From assembly GCF_947331435.1 (NCBI RefSeq), contig NZ_CAMZOF010000002.1, positions 62,001 through 126,000 on the forward strand: a stretch of 64,000 bases of DNA. Reading direction: 5' to 3'. Shown one piece after another: positions 37,301 through 44,676 of this stretch; within the stretch, counting starts at the first letter, position 1; every line of letters begins with the position of its first letter. The translations under genes were made by a program, and so were the position numbers. The notes under the pieces are model-generated. The model made no database searches, had not been told where the DNA came from, and saw only the letters and a program-made list of their open reading frames with translations. This DNA is from Pelagibius sp. Alg239-R121. Lineage in GTDB: Bacteria; Pseudomonadota; Alphaproteobacteria; Kiloniellales; Kiloniellaceae.

Positions 37301-37812
37301 TCTTCCAAAATTCGATGGATGTGATCCTTGTCTTCTTGCGAAGCCTTCAACAGACATTTTTCTGTTTGATCGATAAGGGCTTGCTGCAGTGCGTGCGTCA
37401 CTGGGCCCGAAGGCGCATCGGAGAGCAGCTGCAACGCAAATACCGAATGAATAACTTCTAAGCCCGGTGGCACCTCATCCGTATATGCCAAGTCGCTTTT
37501 GGAAAATGCGCCACCGCCGTCCTGCACAGCCGCAAAGCGTGTCGTAAGCCAGTCCATCGCCTGATGCGCAGCCGGATGATCCATATTACTCCGAATCCGG
37601 CCAAGAATATTCAGAGCGTCTTCGATAATGGGAAGGCCGCCTAAGTCACGATCAGGAAATTCAATCTCCGCCGTAATGCTCGCGCCAATAGCCTGAGCGA
37701 TTGTGCATCTGCAGCGCAGCGTCGCGTTATCCCACATATGTAAGCTATCCCATTTTTCTAATGTCGGCAGAAGAACCTCGTGAAGAGCGCCAGGTGTCAA
37801 TTCGAATTTCAC
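34381..37812 (-). CDS. TPR-CHAT domain protein (caspase-like protease)
   Basis: About 1,143 residues from a GTG at 37812 beginning VKFELTPGALHEV; an ATG at 37905 gives 1,174. No ribosome site settles the choice. The first 650 residues are an array of TPR-like helices. The last 330 residues are a CHAT protease with the catalytic histidine in HASCHGTYDW (near 928) and the cysteine in ASACETGF (near 975), followed by GVSAGLMQAGAPNVVGTLWPV. Both catalytic residues are intact. CHAT-TPR proteins act in regulated proteolysis and in some bacterial immunity pathways. Its neighbour across a divergent promoter region is an unknown gene that could be a partner or substrate. Confidence 0.82.
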   Translation of the reverse strand: MKFELTPGALHEVLLPTLEKWDSLHMWDNATLRCRCTIAQAIGASITAEIEFPDRDLGGLPIIEDALNILGRIRSNMDHPAAHQAMDWLTTRFAAVQDGGGAFSKSDLAYTDEVPPGLEVIHSVFALQLLSDAPSGPVTHALQQALIDQTEKCLLKASQEDKDHIHRILEEIEAGQFGRFDEVTRVPVLVALSVSYISKASPADSAPISCAMEHLEEAKTLAKLGQSAAISALTHLIQGRAFLRRHDGDRSSDLESALHSFNCGLDLPDSGINPVRRASAAMELGTVYSERVLENRDRNLQKAIECYESALDVFDETETQTQWAHAHINLGNVYQWLTQGDLTENQRLAAKNYHTALRVLDQETSPLAWMVATMNLASLMLWQTDGGRSNNIETAIELYNSLSETLSGDGSEYDLAFIEFNLGVAHVERLQENRVANLEAATRYMEAALNKVTQEVSPHQHAVWKLNLAATYQHLFTYDRRRDQDLTKAIELGKECLLIDELKTDTRNFARLNNNLGVAYKDLATYKFPKHWDAAEKHLVVANELMSHFDASIEFQQPLVELADLHLRKHQWEEAVSFSTAAIENIEATSLSEATTDGGRHHVFGRIAEVASIAAYSQLRLGQVDAALATLEHSRARLMAESLRIDPPGTVAERAGIAAHAGAETTASFDHEWMPTSLPANTTFVVIFSTMVGGAAVLLHGSEGKRCSTSICWLDELRQNQVEELLNGSSGRGSIQGWIPSYRQAFGEDSSVELQLVRRWATAGEATTDRAYQVWNDTVGSQSKELWRIVAGPIDEALISLGLVEGANIVLLPPGTLSLMPLHAARGRVGEKEQLCFGDLWSVSYAPSLKSLFTSARRISERAESAQTLLAIAEPQRESKDVSPLPGSQSELGVLRRYFDDRQTRILSGSEATRTAVLSALSAAKYIHASCHGTYDWEEPNQSGLALVGGERLTLSDLIGGTELKNNRLFFASACETGFKDLERAPDEFLGVSAGLMQAGAPNVVGTLWPVFDDAAFLLSRQFYKALFEEDGPAFDSPARALREAQAWLRNVTFGFLAEEFGTVEIAGKTMIALPYSSKAAVFSSRLNASDKGKIPETEASSSSYEVEEDTGVANALLVPMGDEHDKPYENPHEWAAFFVYGP

Positions 37813-38345
37813 CTGAGTCTCAGACCGGAGCCTAGCTTGAGAATAGCATGTTAGTCTGTCGTAGCCATGGGCGTTAATCTGACCACGACAGCGTTGCGGC
37901 AGCATAAACTTTGAACGGGATCACACTCTCGCTGACCAAAATCGAAATTATTATGTGTGGATAACTGCTATATCGATATCTGGCTAAGGGGTGCTTTAAA
38001 TCCCACGAGCCCGAGCGGCGGCCACAACCAGACAGCGTTAGTTGTCTCCATGGGGCTTCTTTCACGACAGACACGGAAGTCGATCTCGACGACCGATTGA
38101 ATTTGCGGCCTTTCGGCCACTTGAGCCGCCGGTCCTTCCGCGCTCCTCAGAGCGAGCGCTTGCATTGAGCAATCCAACTCGCCGATAATCCCGGCGAGTG
38201 ACTTCAGCTCAAGGCCTTGCGGTACCCAACCGTTGTCCCGCGACGAAATAGCATCGCATGCAACAGAAATCACTCGCGTCTTTTTTGGTTAGGCTCTTGC
38301 CGGCAAGCAGAGGCTTACGAAGCCTTTTTTATTGGTTGGAAATTA

Positions 38346-39419
38346 GTGGTGAAAATCGAGAAGAGCTTTCCCGTTCCTGATGATTTGAAAGACAAGTTGG
38401 CGATTGAGACGGATCTCGTCCACAGCTATGTCGAGTCGGGCGAGCGCTGGGAAGCACACAAGGAGCCGCTCGTAAGTCTTGAAGCACGCCTGGAAGCCGC
38501 CCGTGTGTCCGGTTTGTTTTACCCAGGCATTAAGTCGGTGCTGCAAATCAGCAATCCGGCTATTCTTGCAGCGCAGGCCGAAATAGCCTTCGTTCATAAC
38601 CTGCAGTACCGTGAAGATGGCCGACGCTCAAAGTGGCAAAGGCTGGAGCAGCCCAATCCTGGCCCCTTCCAGCTTCACGGCAGAACAAACAACTATCTTC
38701 AACGCATCATGCATGCCAGCGAGGATAAACACATCCCTAAGGCAGACTTTGCTCTGTTGGCTCACTGCTTCCAGATGCCGATCCGATGCTGGGAAGCCTC
38801 AACCTGCAGTGTGTTTGAATCCTATCTCGAGCTCGCCCGAAAAATAGACCTCTTTGCGCATGGCATCGAGTTTCTCGATTTTTTCCGGCGTAAGGGAGAG
38901 AGCCTCACTATCTCGGAAGTTCCCGAAACACCTCGATCAACTCCAGGTTTGTCGCAACCTGAACTGCGTGTCGCGCGGACACGCGTTACATTTAAGCGCG
39001 TTCGATCGAACCGGGATTTGATATTTTCCGTAGCCGTGCCGGACGACTTTGACGGCGACCCTGTTTTTGTTGTGCTGATGGAGCAGGATGAAGACGGAGT
39101 CATAACGCTTCTATCAACGGACAACCTCATCGATGGTGATTCCCGGTTTCACGAAAACGTACAGATCCCGCGGCAGGAGGTCGTCGAGCGTCGTGAATAT
39201 GCGGTTGCACTGGAAACTATAGGAACCAGCAAACTCTACTGCGTTATGAGCAGGGCTGATTTGAGTCATCTACCAATCTACCGGCGCAATATCAGCGGGG
39301 GTTCGCTGGATGCATCCAGCATTGTCGCTGAGGGAGATTTAGCGCTGTTTCGAGATGAGTTGTTACAGCAAAGTCCCGAAGACTGGGCGGTTATCCGCAC
39401 CGTCGTAAAAGTCGATTAG
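38346..39419 (+). CDS. Hypothetical protein divergent from the CHAT protease gene
   Basis: 357 residues from one of two adjacent GTG codons (38346/38349), with GGAA upstream; the frame is open back to a TTG at 38217. I do not recognise the protein as a whole. The N-terminal 220 residues are mixed helical. Residues about 240-355 look like a beta-rich domain of the kind that follows caspase-like domains (resembling DUF4384): DLIFSVAVPDDFDGDPVFVV, VITLLSTDNL, then a conserved-looking REYAVALE. There is no signal peptide. The divergent CHAT gene makes a partner, sensor or substrate role possible, but this is inference only. Confidence 0.55.
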   Translation: MVKIEKSFPVPDDLKDKLAIETDLVHSYVESGERWEAHKEPLVSLEARLEAARVSGLFYPGIKSVLQISNPAILAAQAEIAFVHNLQYREDGRRSKWQRLEQPNPGPFQLHGRTNNYLQRIMHASEDKHIPKADFALLAHCFQMPIRCWEASTCSVFESYLELARKIDLFAHGIEFLDFFRRKGESLTISEVPETPRSTPGLSQPELRVARTRVTFKRVRSNRDLIFSVAVPDDFDGDPVFVVLMEQDEDGVITLLSTDNLIDGDSRFHENVQIPRQEVVERREYAVALETIGTSKLYCVMSRADLSHLPIYRRNISGGSLDASSIVAEGDLALFRDELLQQSPEDWAVIRTVVKVD

Positions 39420-39871
39420 GATCGGAAGCGATCGCTCCTCCTTGTATTCCGAGAGGCTCGCTATGCCGGCTCAATTATGATGAAGAGTGTCATAATCCCC
39501 TGTCGCATTGGTTCCTCCCCGCTCCCACACCAAAATCAAGAGCTCCCGCGGTTCGTCGATAATCATCGCCGGCACGATACCGGGGATTGACGAGTGAATC
39601 CTTCACAATGTGAGGACACTGTAAGGATCGCTTACAGCTCACTCACAGTGCCGTAACTGCGTGGCGCATAGAGGCTATGTAGGGTGTTCCGGAGAGTCGG
39701 TACGCCGGCAAGGCAACGACCGAACACAGATCAGAATATCGTAAAGCAACGCGCGCTCAGTCATTCGATGAGGCGGCAATCAGATAGTAATTCGAAATCG
39801 CCCATCTCGCGCATTCGTTATTACAAAAACCTCGCCCAAAGAATGCAAGTGCAGACAGGAGTGTATTTGAA
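39420..39871. other. Intergenic region upstream of the PEP-CTERM gene
   Basis: 450 bases with no supported gene. Just after the upstream stop is a near-perfect palindrome around AGCGATCGCT (39424-39438), and a second hairpin lies at 39619-39637. The promoter of the PEP-CTERM gene should lie within the last 200 bases. Confidence 0.4.
39619..39637. promoter_or_regulatory. Perfect inverted repeat CTGTAAG-5-CTTACAG
   Basis: A 7-bp perfect inverted repeat with a five-base centre lies 235 bases upstream of the PEP-CTERM gene, and CACAGTG follows shortly after. Symmetry and spacing suit a protein-binding site; no T-run follows, so it is not a classical terminator. Confidence 0.3.
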
Positions 39872-40600
39872 ATGAACTATAAACAAGGCGTAATTTTTCC
39901 ATTAATTATTGGATCTCTGCTGAGCGTTTCTAGCTTGCCAGCATCAGCAAATGTAATTGTGCTCGATTTTGAGGGAGTCGGTGATCTGGCCAGTGTTGGC
40001 GATTATTACAACGGCGGCGTCGACAGTCAGGGCAACTCAGGCGAAAACTTCGGCGTTTCTTTCTCCTCCGCTTCGCTGGCGATTAAAGATGGCGATACCA
40101 AAGGTATTCCATTGAATGGAAACTTCGCGAATGAACCGTCTCCAGATACGGTTTTGTTCTTTCTGCAAGGCAACACGGCCACACTGACTTTCGACGCAGG
40201 TTTCACAACGGGCTTTTCGTTCTTTTATACGACGCAGTTCGATACAGGCTTCGTGAATGTCTACGACGATATCGACGGAACTGGAAACCTGCTCGCAACG
40301 TTAAATCTATCGCTGAATTGGAAGGACAATGGCTGTACCGGTGATCCCACCGGCGATTTCTGTAACTGGGATCCAATTGGTGTAGCGTTTGACGGTATCG
40401 CCCGTTCAGTCGACTTTGGCGGAACGCTGAACCAAGTTGGTTTCGACGACATTACGTTCGGTTCGGCAACGCCAGGACGACCCCGAGCGACTGTTGTTCC
40501 ATCCCCTGGAACGTTATCGCTGTTCTCAGTTGGCTTAATCGGACTGGCCGGCTTTGCCAGAAAACAGCGGCAGCCTGCGCAAGGGAGTCCGCTGGCCTGA
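39872..40600 (+). CDS. PEP-CTERM sorting-domain exported protein
   Basis: 242 residues. A signal peptide (hydrophobic to residue 26, cut near ASA) is followed by a beta-rich domain opening VIVLDFEGVGD. A C-terminal tripartite sorting tail follows, with VPSPGTLSLF, a hydrophobic helix and an ARKQRQ basic end. This matches PEP-CTERM with VPSP in place of VPEP. Exosortase normally cuts such tails while exopolysaccharide is being built. No exosortase is in the window, although the deacetylase fusion at 10108-11808 is of the type linked to such systems. AGGAG lies ten bases before the ATG. Confidence 0.8.
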   Translation: MNYKQGVIFPLIIGSLLSVSSLPASANVIVLDFEGVGDLASVGDYYNGGVDSQGNSGENFGVSFSSASLAIKDGDTKGIPLNGNFANEPSPDTVLFFLQGNTATLTFDAGFTTGFSFFYTTQFDTGFVNVYDDIDGTGNLLATLNLSLNWKDNGCTGDPTGDFCNWDPIGVAFDGIARSVDFGGTLNQVGFDDITFGSATPGRPRATVVPSPGTLSLFSVGLIGLAGFARKQRQPAQGSPLA

Positions 40601-40618
40601 GAAAATCTTCTATGATGG

Positions 40619-40669
40619 CTAGAGTCCGATCGTTTTGTACCGAATCAGAGAAAGACGATCAGTCTCTAG
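40619..40669. repeat. REP-like palindromic intergenic element, copy 3
   Basis: CTAGAGTCCGATCGTTTT (40619-40636) pairs with AAAGACGATCAGTCTCTAG (40651-40669), giving a stem of about 18 pairs with a few mismatches. It shares the AARACGATCAG core with copies near 2074 and 17320. Its position 19 bases after a stop suggests it can also act as a transcript 3' end. Confidence 0.6.
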
Positions 40670-40806
40670 ACCATCTCCCGCCTAAACAAGGGCATGCTGT
40701 TAGGCATGAAGTTCGGCCATTCGTTCTTTGCAAGTGACTGATAGAATGCAAACAGCAGCGGCTGCCAAAGCCTGATCGTTTGGGGCCGCACACAAAAGGA
40801 TCCGGA

Positions 40807-40968
40807 TTACAGCTGATGTTGTGCCGCCATTTTCAAAATACTCGCCATGATTGAAACTTGCTCATCGACAACCGGATTGTTTTCTAGTCGATCAATAAGG
40901 TCATCATGGCGGCGCCGGGCGGTGTTGGCGTGATGATACTGGCTAGGGTGCTTGCCATTGGTTGATTG
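40807..40968 (-). pseudogene. Possible decayed gene fragment
   Basis: An open frame of 53 codons bounded by TAG and TAA reads like real protein (HHANTARRRHDDLIDRL, then DEQVSIMASILKMAAQHQL) but has no start codon before the last 13 residues. It may be the surviving C-terminal end of a small gene. No family is recognised, and chance cannot be excluded. Confidence 0.25.
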
Positions 40969-41487
40969 CTATTCCGACTGAATATTTTGGCTTCAAAAAA
41001 TCAGATGGTCAGCCTGTCATCAAAATGCGGATATAATGCACTGAAATATAACAAAACTTAGTAGCGTGTGAAAAAATTTCTGTCGCCTAACGGCAATTCG
41101 ATGGCATCACAGTCAGAGCTCGTAGTATGGTTTAATTCTGTTGTTTCTGCGGGCAAAGTATCTCCGCTATTTGCTTTTTTTCATTTCTTCATCTGTTCGC
41201 GCGAATAAAAACCACTGTACTCTAAATCGACTGGATCAAGACGGGGCTTTCTATATACTTACAACTCGTCCGCGATATCGATAACACTCAAGGGCATCTG
41301 ATTTCACCAAAATGGCGATTACGTTCAGTAGACCGAAAATGGACTCATGGAGCAGCACAAAACGGCTTCCGCAATTCAGACCTGCCCAACACTCCATAAC
41401 CGAGGCCGGATTTCCCATGGATGATCGCCGGAGTATGTTGCGGCGAACAGACGAAGCCACGCAGTTGTGTTTAGTCGAGGGGCTGAT

Positions 41488-42600
41488 TTGAGCAAGCCCT
41501 TGCGATCCGGATCGACCGGCCAAATCCTCATAGTCATTGCAGGTGTTTTACTTCTTTTGTTCGTAAGCGCAGGGGTTTTTCATACTCTGCTTCCGGCATG
41601 TGGCGTAAGCTGGCAAAACTGGAAACTGGTCTTCAATGCCTGCCCCGGAAGTGTGGCAGCCGAACATCTTCCGTCAGAATTAAATCGAGAACGTGAAGCG
41701 TTAGAATCGGAGATTGCTGCTCTCGAGCGAGATGTTGCACGTTTGCGATGCGAGAAAGTCGCTGAAGCTCCACCTCCGGAGCCTCCGGTCGAGGAAGAAC
41801 CTGAGGTTGTCGAGGAAGAGCCTGAGGTTGTCGAGGAGAAGCCGGAACAATGCACACCATCCCAGAAGGCGGCACGAAGCAGCGAAATCGTGTTCGTATT
41901 CGATACCTCCAGCAGTATGGCGCTTTCGATCGACCTTCCAAAAGCAATGGATAAGCGGATTACGAGAGCCTTCGACCGTTTTCAGGAAGCGAACGCCGCG
42001 GTTGGCCGTGGAGATTTCGCTTCCATGCTCAAGCTGCCCGGACTCTCCGCGGAAATGGATAAGGCAAACAAAGCAGCGGAAAACTATCCGGGAGAACCCC
42101 GGATTTCGGTTGCGAAAAAGGTGACAGTCGACGCCGTTCAAAAAGCGCCGGATGACATTGAAATGGGTCTCGTATCGTTTGACGCCTGTTCCGTTCGATC
42201 CCATGGGCGGTTCGGTTCGGGCGATCGGGGACGTTTGGTAAGCACTGTTCGCGGCCTCCAAGCCCAGGACGCAACGCCACTTGCCACCGCGGTCACCAAG
42301 GCTGCGGCCTCATTAAGCGGAGGAGACAGCGCAGATGACTTCGTGAACATTGTGGTTCTGTCCGATGGACAGGATAGTTGCGGTGGCGATCCTTGCGCTG
42401 CGGCCCGTCAGGCAAAGAGTTCGAAACCCGGGCTGGTGATTAACGTCGTAGATCTCTCGGCAGTCGGCGAGATTCAGTGTATGGCGGAGGCGACGGGGGG
42501 ATTCTATCGGCAGCGCGGCGAAGGCATGGACCTGGCAGAGCTGTCACGCTCGGTTCGCGAAGCGGCGGGTTATGAAGGGGAAGGCTTATGCCGAAACTGA
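41488..42600 (+). CDS. Membrane-anchored von Willebrand factor A (VWA) protein
   Basis: 370 residues from a TTG at 41488, chosen because GAGGGG ends five bases upstream; a GTG at 41467 would add seven. A single membrane helix (about 12-33) is followed by LPACG, a coiled coil (LESEIAALERDVA, about 68-88), an acidic proline linker with a PEVVEE repeat, and a VWA domain with the metal site DTSSSM (near 139) and LSDGQDSCGGDPC. The VWA should lie in the periplasm and bind a partner through a metal ion; paired cysteines suit that compartment. It is the first gene of the 21-kb operon. The stalk recurs in the gene at 44677. Confidence 0.8.
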   Translation: MSKPLRSGSTGQILIVIAGVLLLLFVSAGVFHTLLPACGVSWQNWKLVFNACPGSVAAEHLPSELNREREALESEIAALERDVARLRCEKVAEAPPPEPPVEEEPEVVEEEPEVVEEKPEQCTPSQKAARSSEIVFVFDTSSSMALSIDLPKAMDKRITRAFDRFQEANAAVGRGDFASMLKLPGLSAEMDKANKAAENYPGEPRISVAKKVTVDAVQKAPDDIEMGLVSFDACSVRSHGRFGSGDRGRLVSTVRGLQAQDATPLATAVTKAAASLSGGDSADDFVNIVVLSDGQDSCGGDPCAAARQAKSSKPGLVINVVDLSAVGEIQCMAEATGGFYRQRGEGMDLAELSRSVREAAGYEGEGLCRN

Positions 42601-42726
42601 GGATCCAACATCAACCGGGAGCGAGACCAAAAATCGCTGCTGTTGCACCCGGCCGATCGCGCACCCCGGCGAAGGCGATGATAAGGGCTCTCTGCGCGCT
42701 CAGCGCCGGATGCGAGGAGTAAATCA

Positions 42727-44670
42727 GTGACGCGCAGTACATACTTCGTCACCAAGACCGACGTAAATGACCTCGACCTGATCGAAGTTGCTGGCGGTCC
42801 CGCAGTTGAACACTATGAGGCTCTGCACCTTGCACTGACCCGCCTGAGTGGGCCTGATGTCGCAGACATATTCGCAGAGCCCATTTATCGTCGCGGGAAT
42901 GGTGAGGCGCCGGCGGTGATCTCGTGGTATGGGCATTTACCGGACGATGCGCGCCCTCTCAACAGCCTTGATGAGGATGAGCGGGCGCCAGTCGAGACAC
43001 TGTTACGGCGAAAGCTGCAGGATGTCGCCGAGGCGCTCAAGGACCCCCAGATGGGACCGTTGATCGGAGCGGCCCTGCATATTCGGGACAGATCCGACAT
43101 TTGGGTTCTCGGTGATCGGCCGCTGATCGTAAATTGGGCCATGATGCCGAGCGAAGTCGGGCGCGAGCCGACCGCCCGGCGAACACATTTCGCCGAGACA
43201 ATCGGGCGGTATCTTCCCCTTGATATTGCGCCTCCGATTTCGGCTGCCGAAATGACCGGTCCGTTCGGCGGCGGTCAGTTGGCTGAAGAGCCGGCAGATG
43301 ATACCCAAACAGACGACACCCAAGACCAAACACTCGCTGCGACGACGGCGGTATCGGCGGCGACAGCGAGCGCGGCAGCGCCTGCAGCGGCTGCGGCTGC
43401 GGCTCAGGCCACAGAGGCTGAATCTGAGTCTCCGGAGGTCCACACTGTTGCAGTGGTGGAACAGTCTCGAGGCGGCGGCACCTGGTGGCGCTGGATTCCT
43501 TTAGCTGTTTTGTTGCTGGTGACGGGCGTTGCACTTCTTCTACTCTCGTTTCCCGGTGTCCTGCTTTATCCGCCCACGGCAGCTATCAGTGACGCCGAGA
43601 TCGCAGAAATCGCGCGAGAAAACAATGATGCGCTTCGGACGCGCAGGGACCAGTTGAAGCGAGCGCTTGAAGGGGCAGTGTGCCGGGCCGACGGAAACAT
43701 CGAGTTCCCGGATTGGCCTCTCCCGCCGCTGGATGGCAAAGCGCGCGCCGGTGCGTCCGGGACCGGTGAGTCGGATGGGCAGGAGGAGTCCGCCGCTGGA
43801 TCGGATTCCCTCGTGCCGCCACGCCCTGAGCGGGTGGCGGTGCCCTCGGCCGGTGGCGACAGTACCAACCTTCTGAGCTATATCGAAGACCGCACCGCGA
43901 TGGTGCTTGTCAGCTTTGCGAATTCGGCAGGCTCGGGAACCGGTTTCTTCATTGGTCCTGATCTGTTCGTGACGAACGATCATGTCGTTTTTGGCCCAGC
44001 ATCGGATCAGGCAAAGCTGGGGAGTCCAAAATCAATCTATGTAAAGAGCGCGCAGCTTGGCCGCGGATTTCGCGCAGAGCTGGTGACTTCAAGTGGACAG
44101 ACGGTAAAATTTGGTCGGGATTTTGCGCTATTGCGGGTATCTGGCGCGGATGCACCGTTCTTCCCGCTTTGGGGCTCAACATCTTCGATCAAGCTTCAGC
44201 ATGTAATTGCCGCCGGATTTCCGGGCGCCTATTTCGCCATCGATCAGTCCCGCAGCAAAATGTATGATCCGAACGCACCGGACATGCCAGATATGATCAT
44301 GACCCAAGGCACGGTAAACGCGCAGCAAAGCGTGGGGTCGAACGGGACCTTGGCAGTTGTTCATTCGGCCGATATTTCGAGCGGAAATTCGGGCGGCCCT
44401 CTGGTTGATCAATGCGGGCGAGTGGTTGGTGTAAACACCTTCGGAATCAGAGATAAAACAACCCAGCGCTTCCTGAACTTCTCGCTTCATACGGCAGAAC
44501 TGCTGGATTTCTTGTCGAAAGCGGGCGCTGGGGCAGATCAAACAACAGAAGCCTGCCAGCCGCAAATCTCCACACTGCCGCCAGTGCCGCGTGATGAAGC
44601 GCAGTCGGAAGACTCGGAACCAGCTAAAGAGCCGAACGAGGAGGCGCCGGCGGCGCCGGCAAAAGAGTAA
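42727..44670 (+). CDS. Membrane-anchored trypsin-like serine protease with shared N-terminal domain
   Basis: 647 residues from a GTG with GAGGAG eight bases upstream. Domains: residues about 15-150, an unrecognised domain (IFAEP ... LGDRPLIVNWAM) shared with the proteins at 44677 and 59980; an Ala/Glu-rich linker; a membrane helix (about 256-280); a coiled-coil stalk with one cysteine; and a chymotrypsin-fold protease (about 380-605). The protease triad is seen as FVTNDHVV (His), FGRDFALL (Asp) and SSGNSGGPL (Ser), so the enzyme should be active in the periplasm. It is DegP-like in fold but lacks a PDZ domain. It probably acts on, or is switched by, other members of the complex. Confidence 0.85.
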   Translation: MTRSTYFVTKTDVNDLDLIEVAGGPAVEHYEALHLALTRLSGPDVADIFAEPIYRRGNGEAPAVISWYGHLPDDARPLNSLDEDERAPVETLLRRKLQDVAEALKDPQMGPLIGAALHIRDRSDIWVLGDRPLIVNWAMMPSEVGREPTARRTHFAETIGRYLPLDIAPPISAAEMTGPFGGGQLAEEPADDTQTDDTQDQTLAATTAVSAATASAAAPAAAAAAAQATEAESESPEVHTVAVVEQSRGGGTWWRWIPLAVLLLVTGVALLLLSFPGVLLYPPTAAISDAEIAEIARENNDALRTRRDQLKRALEGAVCRADGNIEFPDWPLPPLDGKARAGASGTGESDGQEESAAGSDSLVPPRPERVAVPSAGGDSTNLLSYIEDRTAMVLVSFANSAGSGTGFFIGPDLFVTNDHVVFGPASDQAKLGSPKSIYVKSAQLGRGFRAELVTSSGQTVKFGRDFALLRVSGADAPFFPLWGSTSSIKLQHVIAAGFPGAYFAIDQSRSKMYDPNAPDMPDMIMTQGTVNAQQSVGSNGTLAVVHSADISSGNSGGPLVDQCGRVVGVNTFGIRDKTTQRFLNFSLHTAELLDFLSKAGAGADQTTEACQPQISTLPPVPRDEAQSEDSEPAKEPNEEAPAAPAKE

Positions 44671-44676
44671 CCGGCA

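Larger units (their letters stand above)
40601..41487. other. Long AT-rich intergenic region before the srfBC-type operon
   Basis: Nearly 900 bases, lower in GC than the flanks. It contains the REP-like hairpin (40619-40669) directly after the PEP-CTERM stop and a probable decayed minus-strand reading frame (40807-40968). The final 450 bases should hold the promoter of the 21-kb operon. No other gene is supported. Confidence 0.45.

Noticed and set aside
39424-39438. Terminator after the gene at 38346
   Set aside because: The palindrome around AGCGATCGCT is strong but short and is not followed by a T-run.
41251-41523. 90-codon minus-strand frame upstream of the VWA gene
   Set aside because: It overlaps the start of the better supported VWA gene, has no motif and lies in the likely promoter region of the operon.
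41800-41850. CRISPR or tandem repeat array at the PEVVEE-coding repeat
   Set aside because: The repeat occurs only twice, in frame inside the VWA gene's linker; it is a coding repeat.
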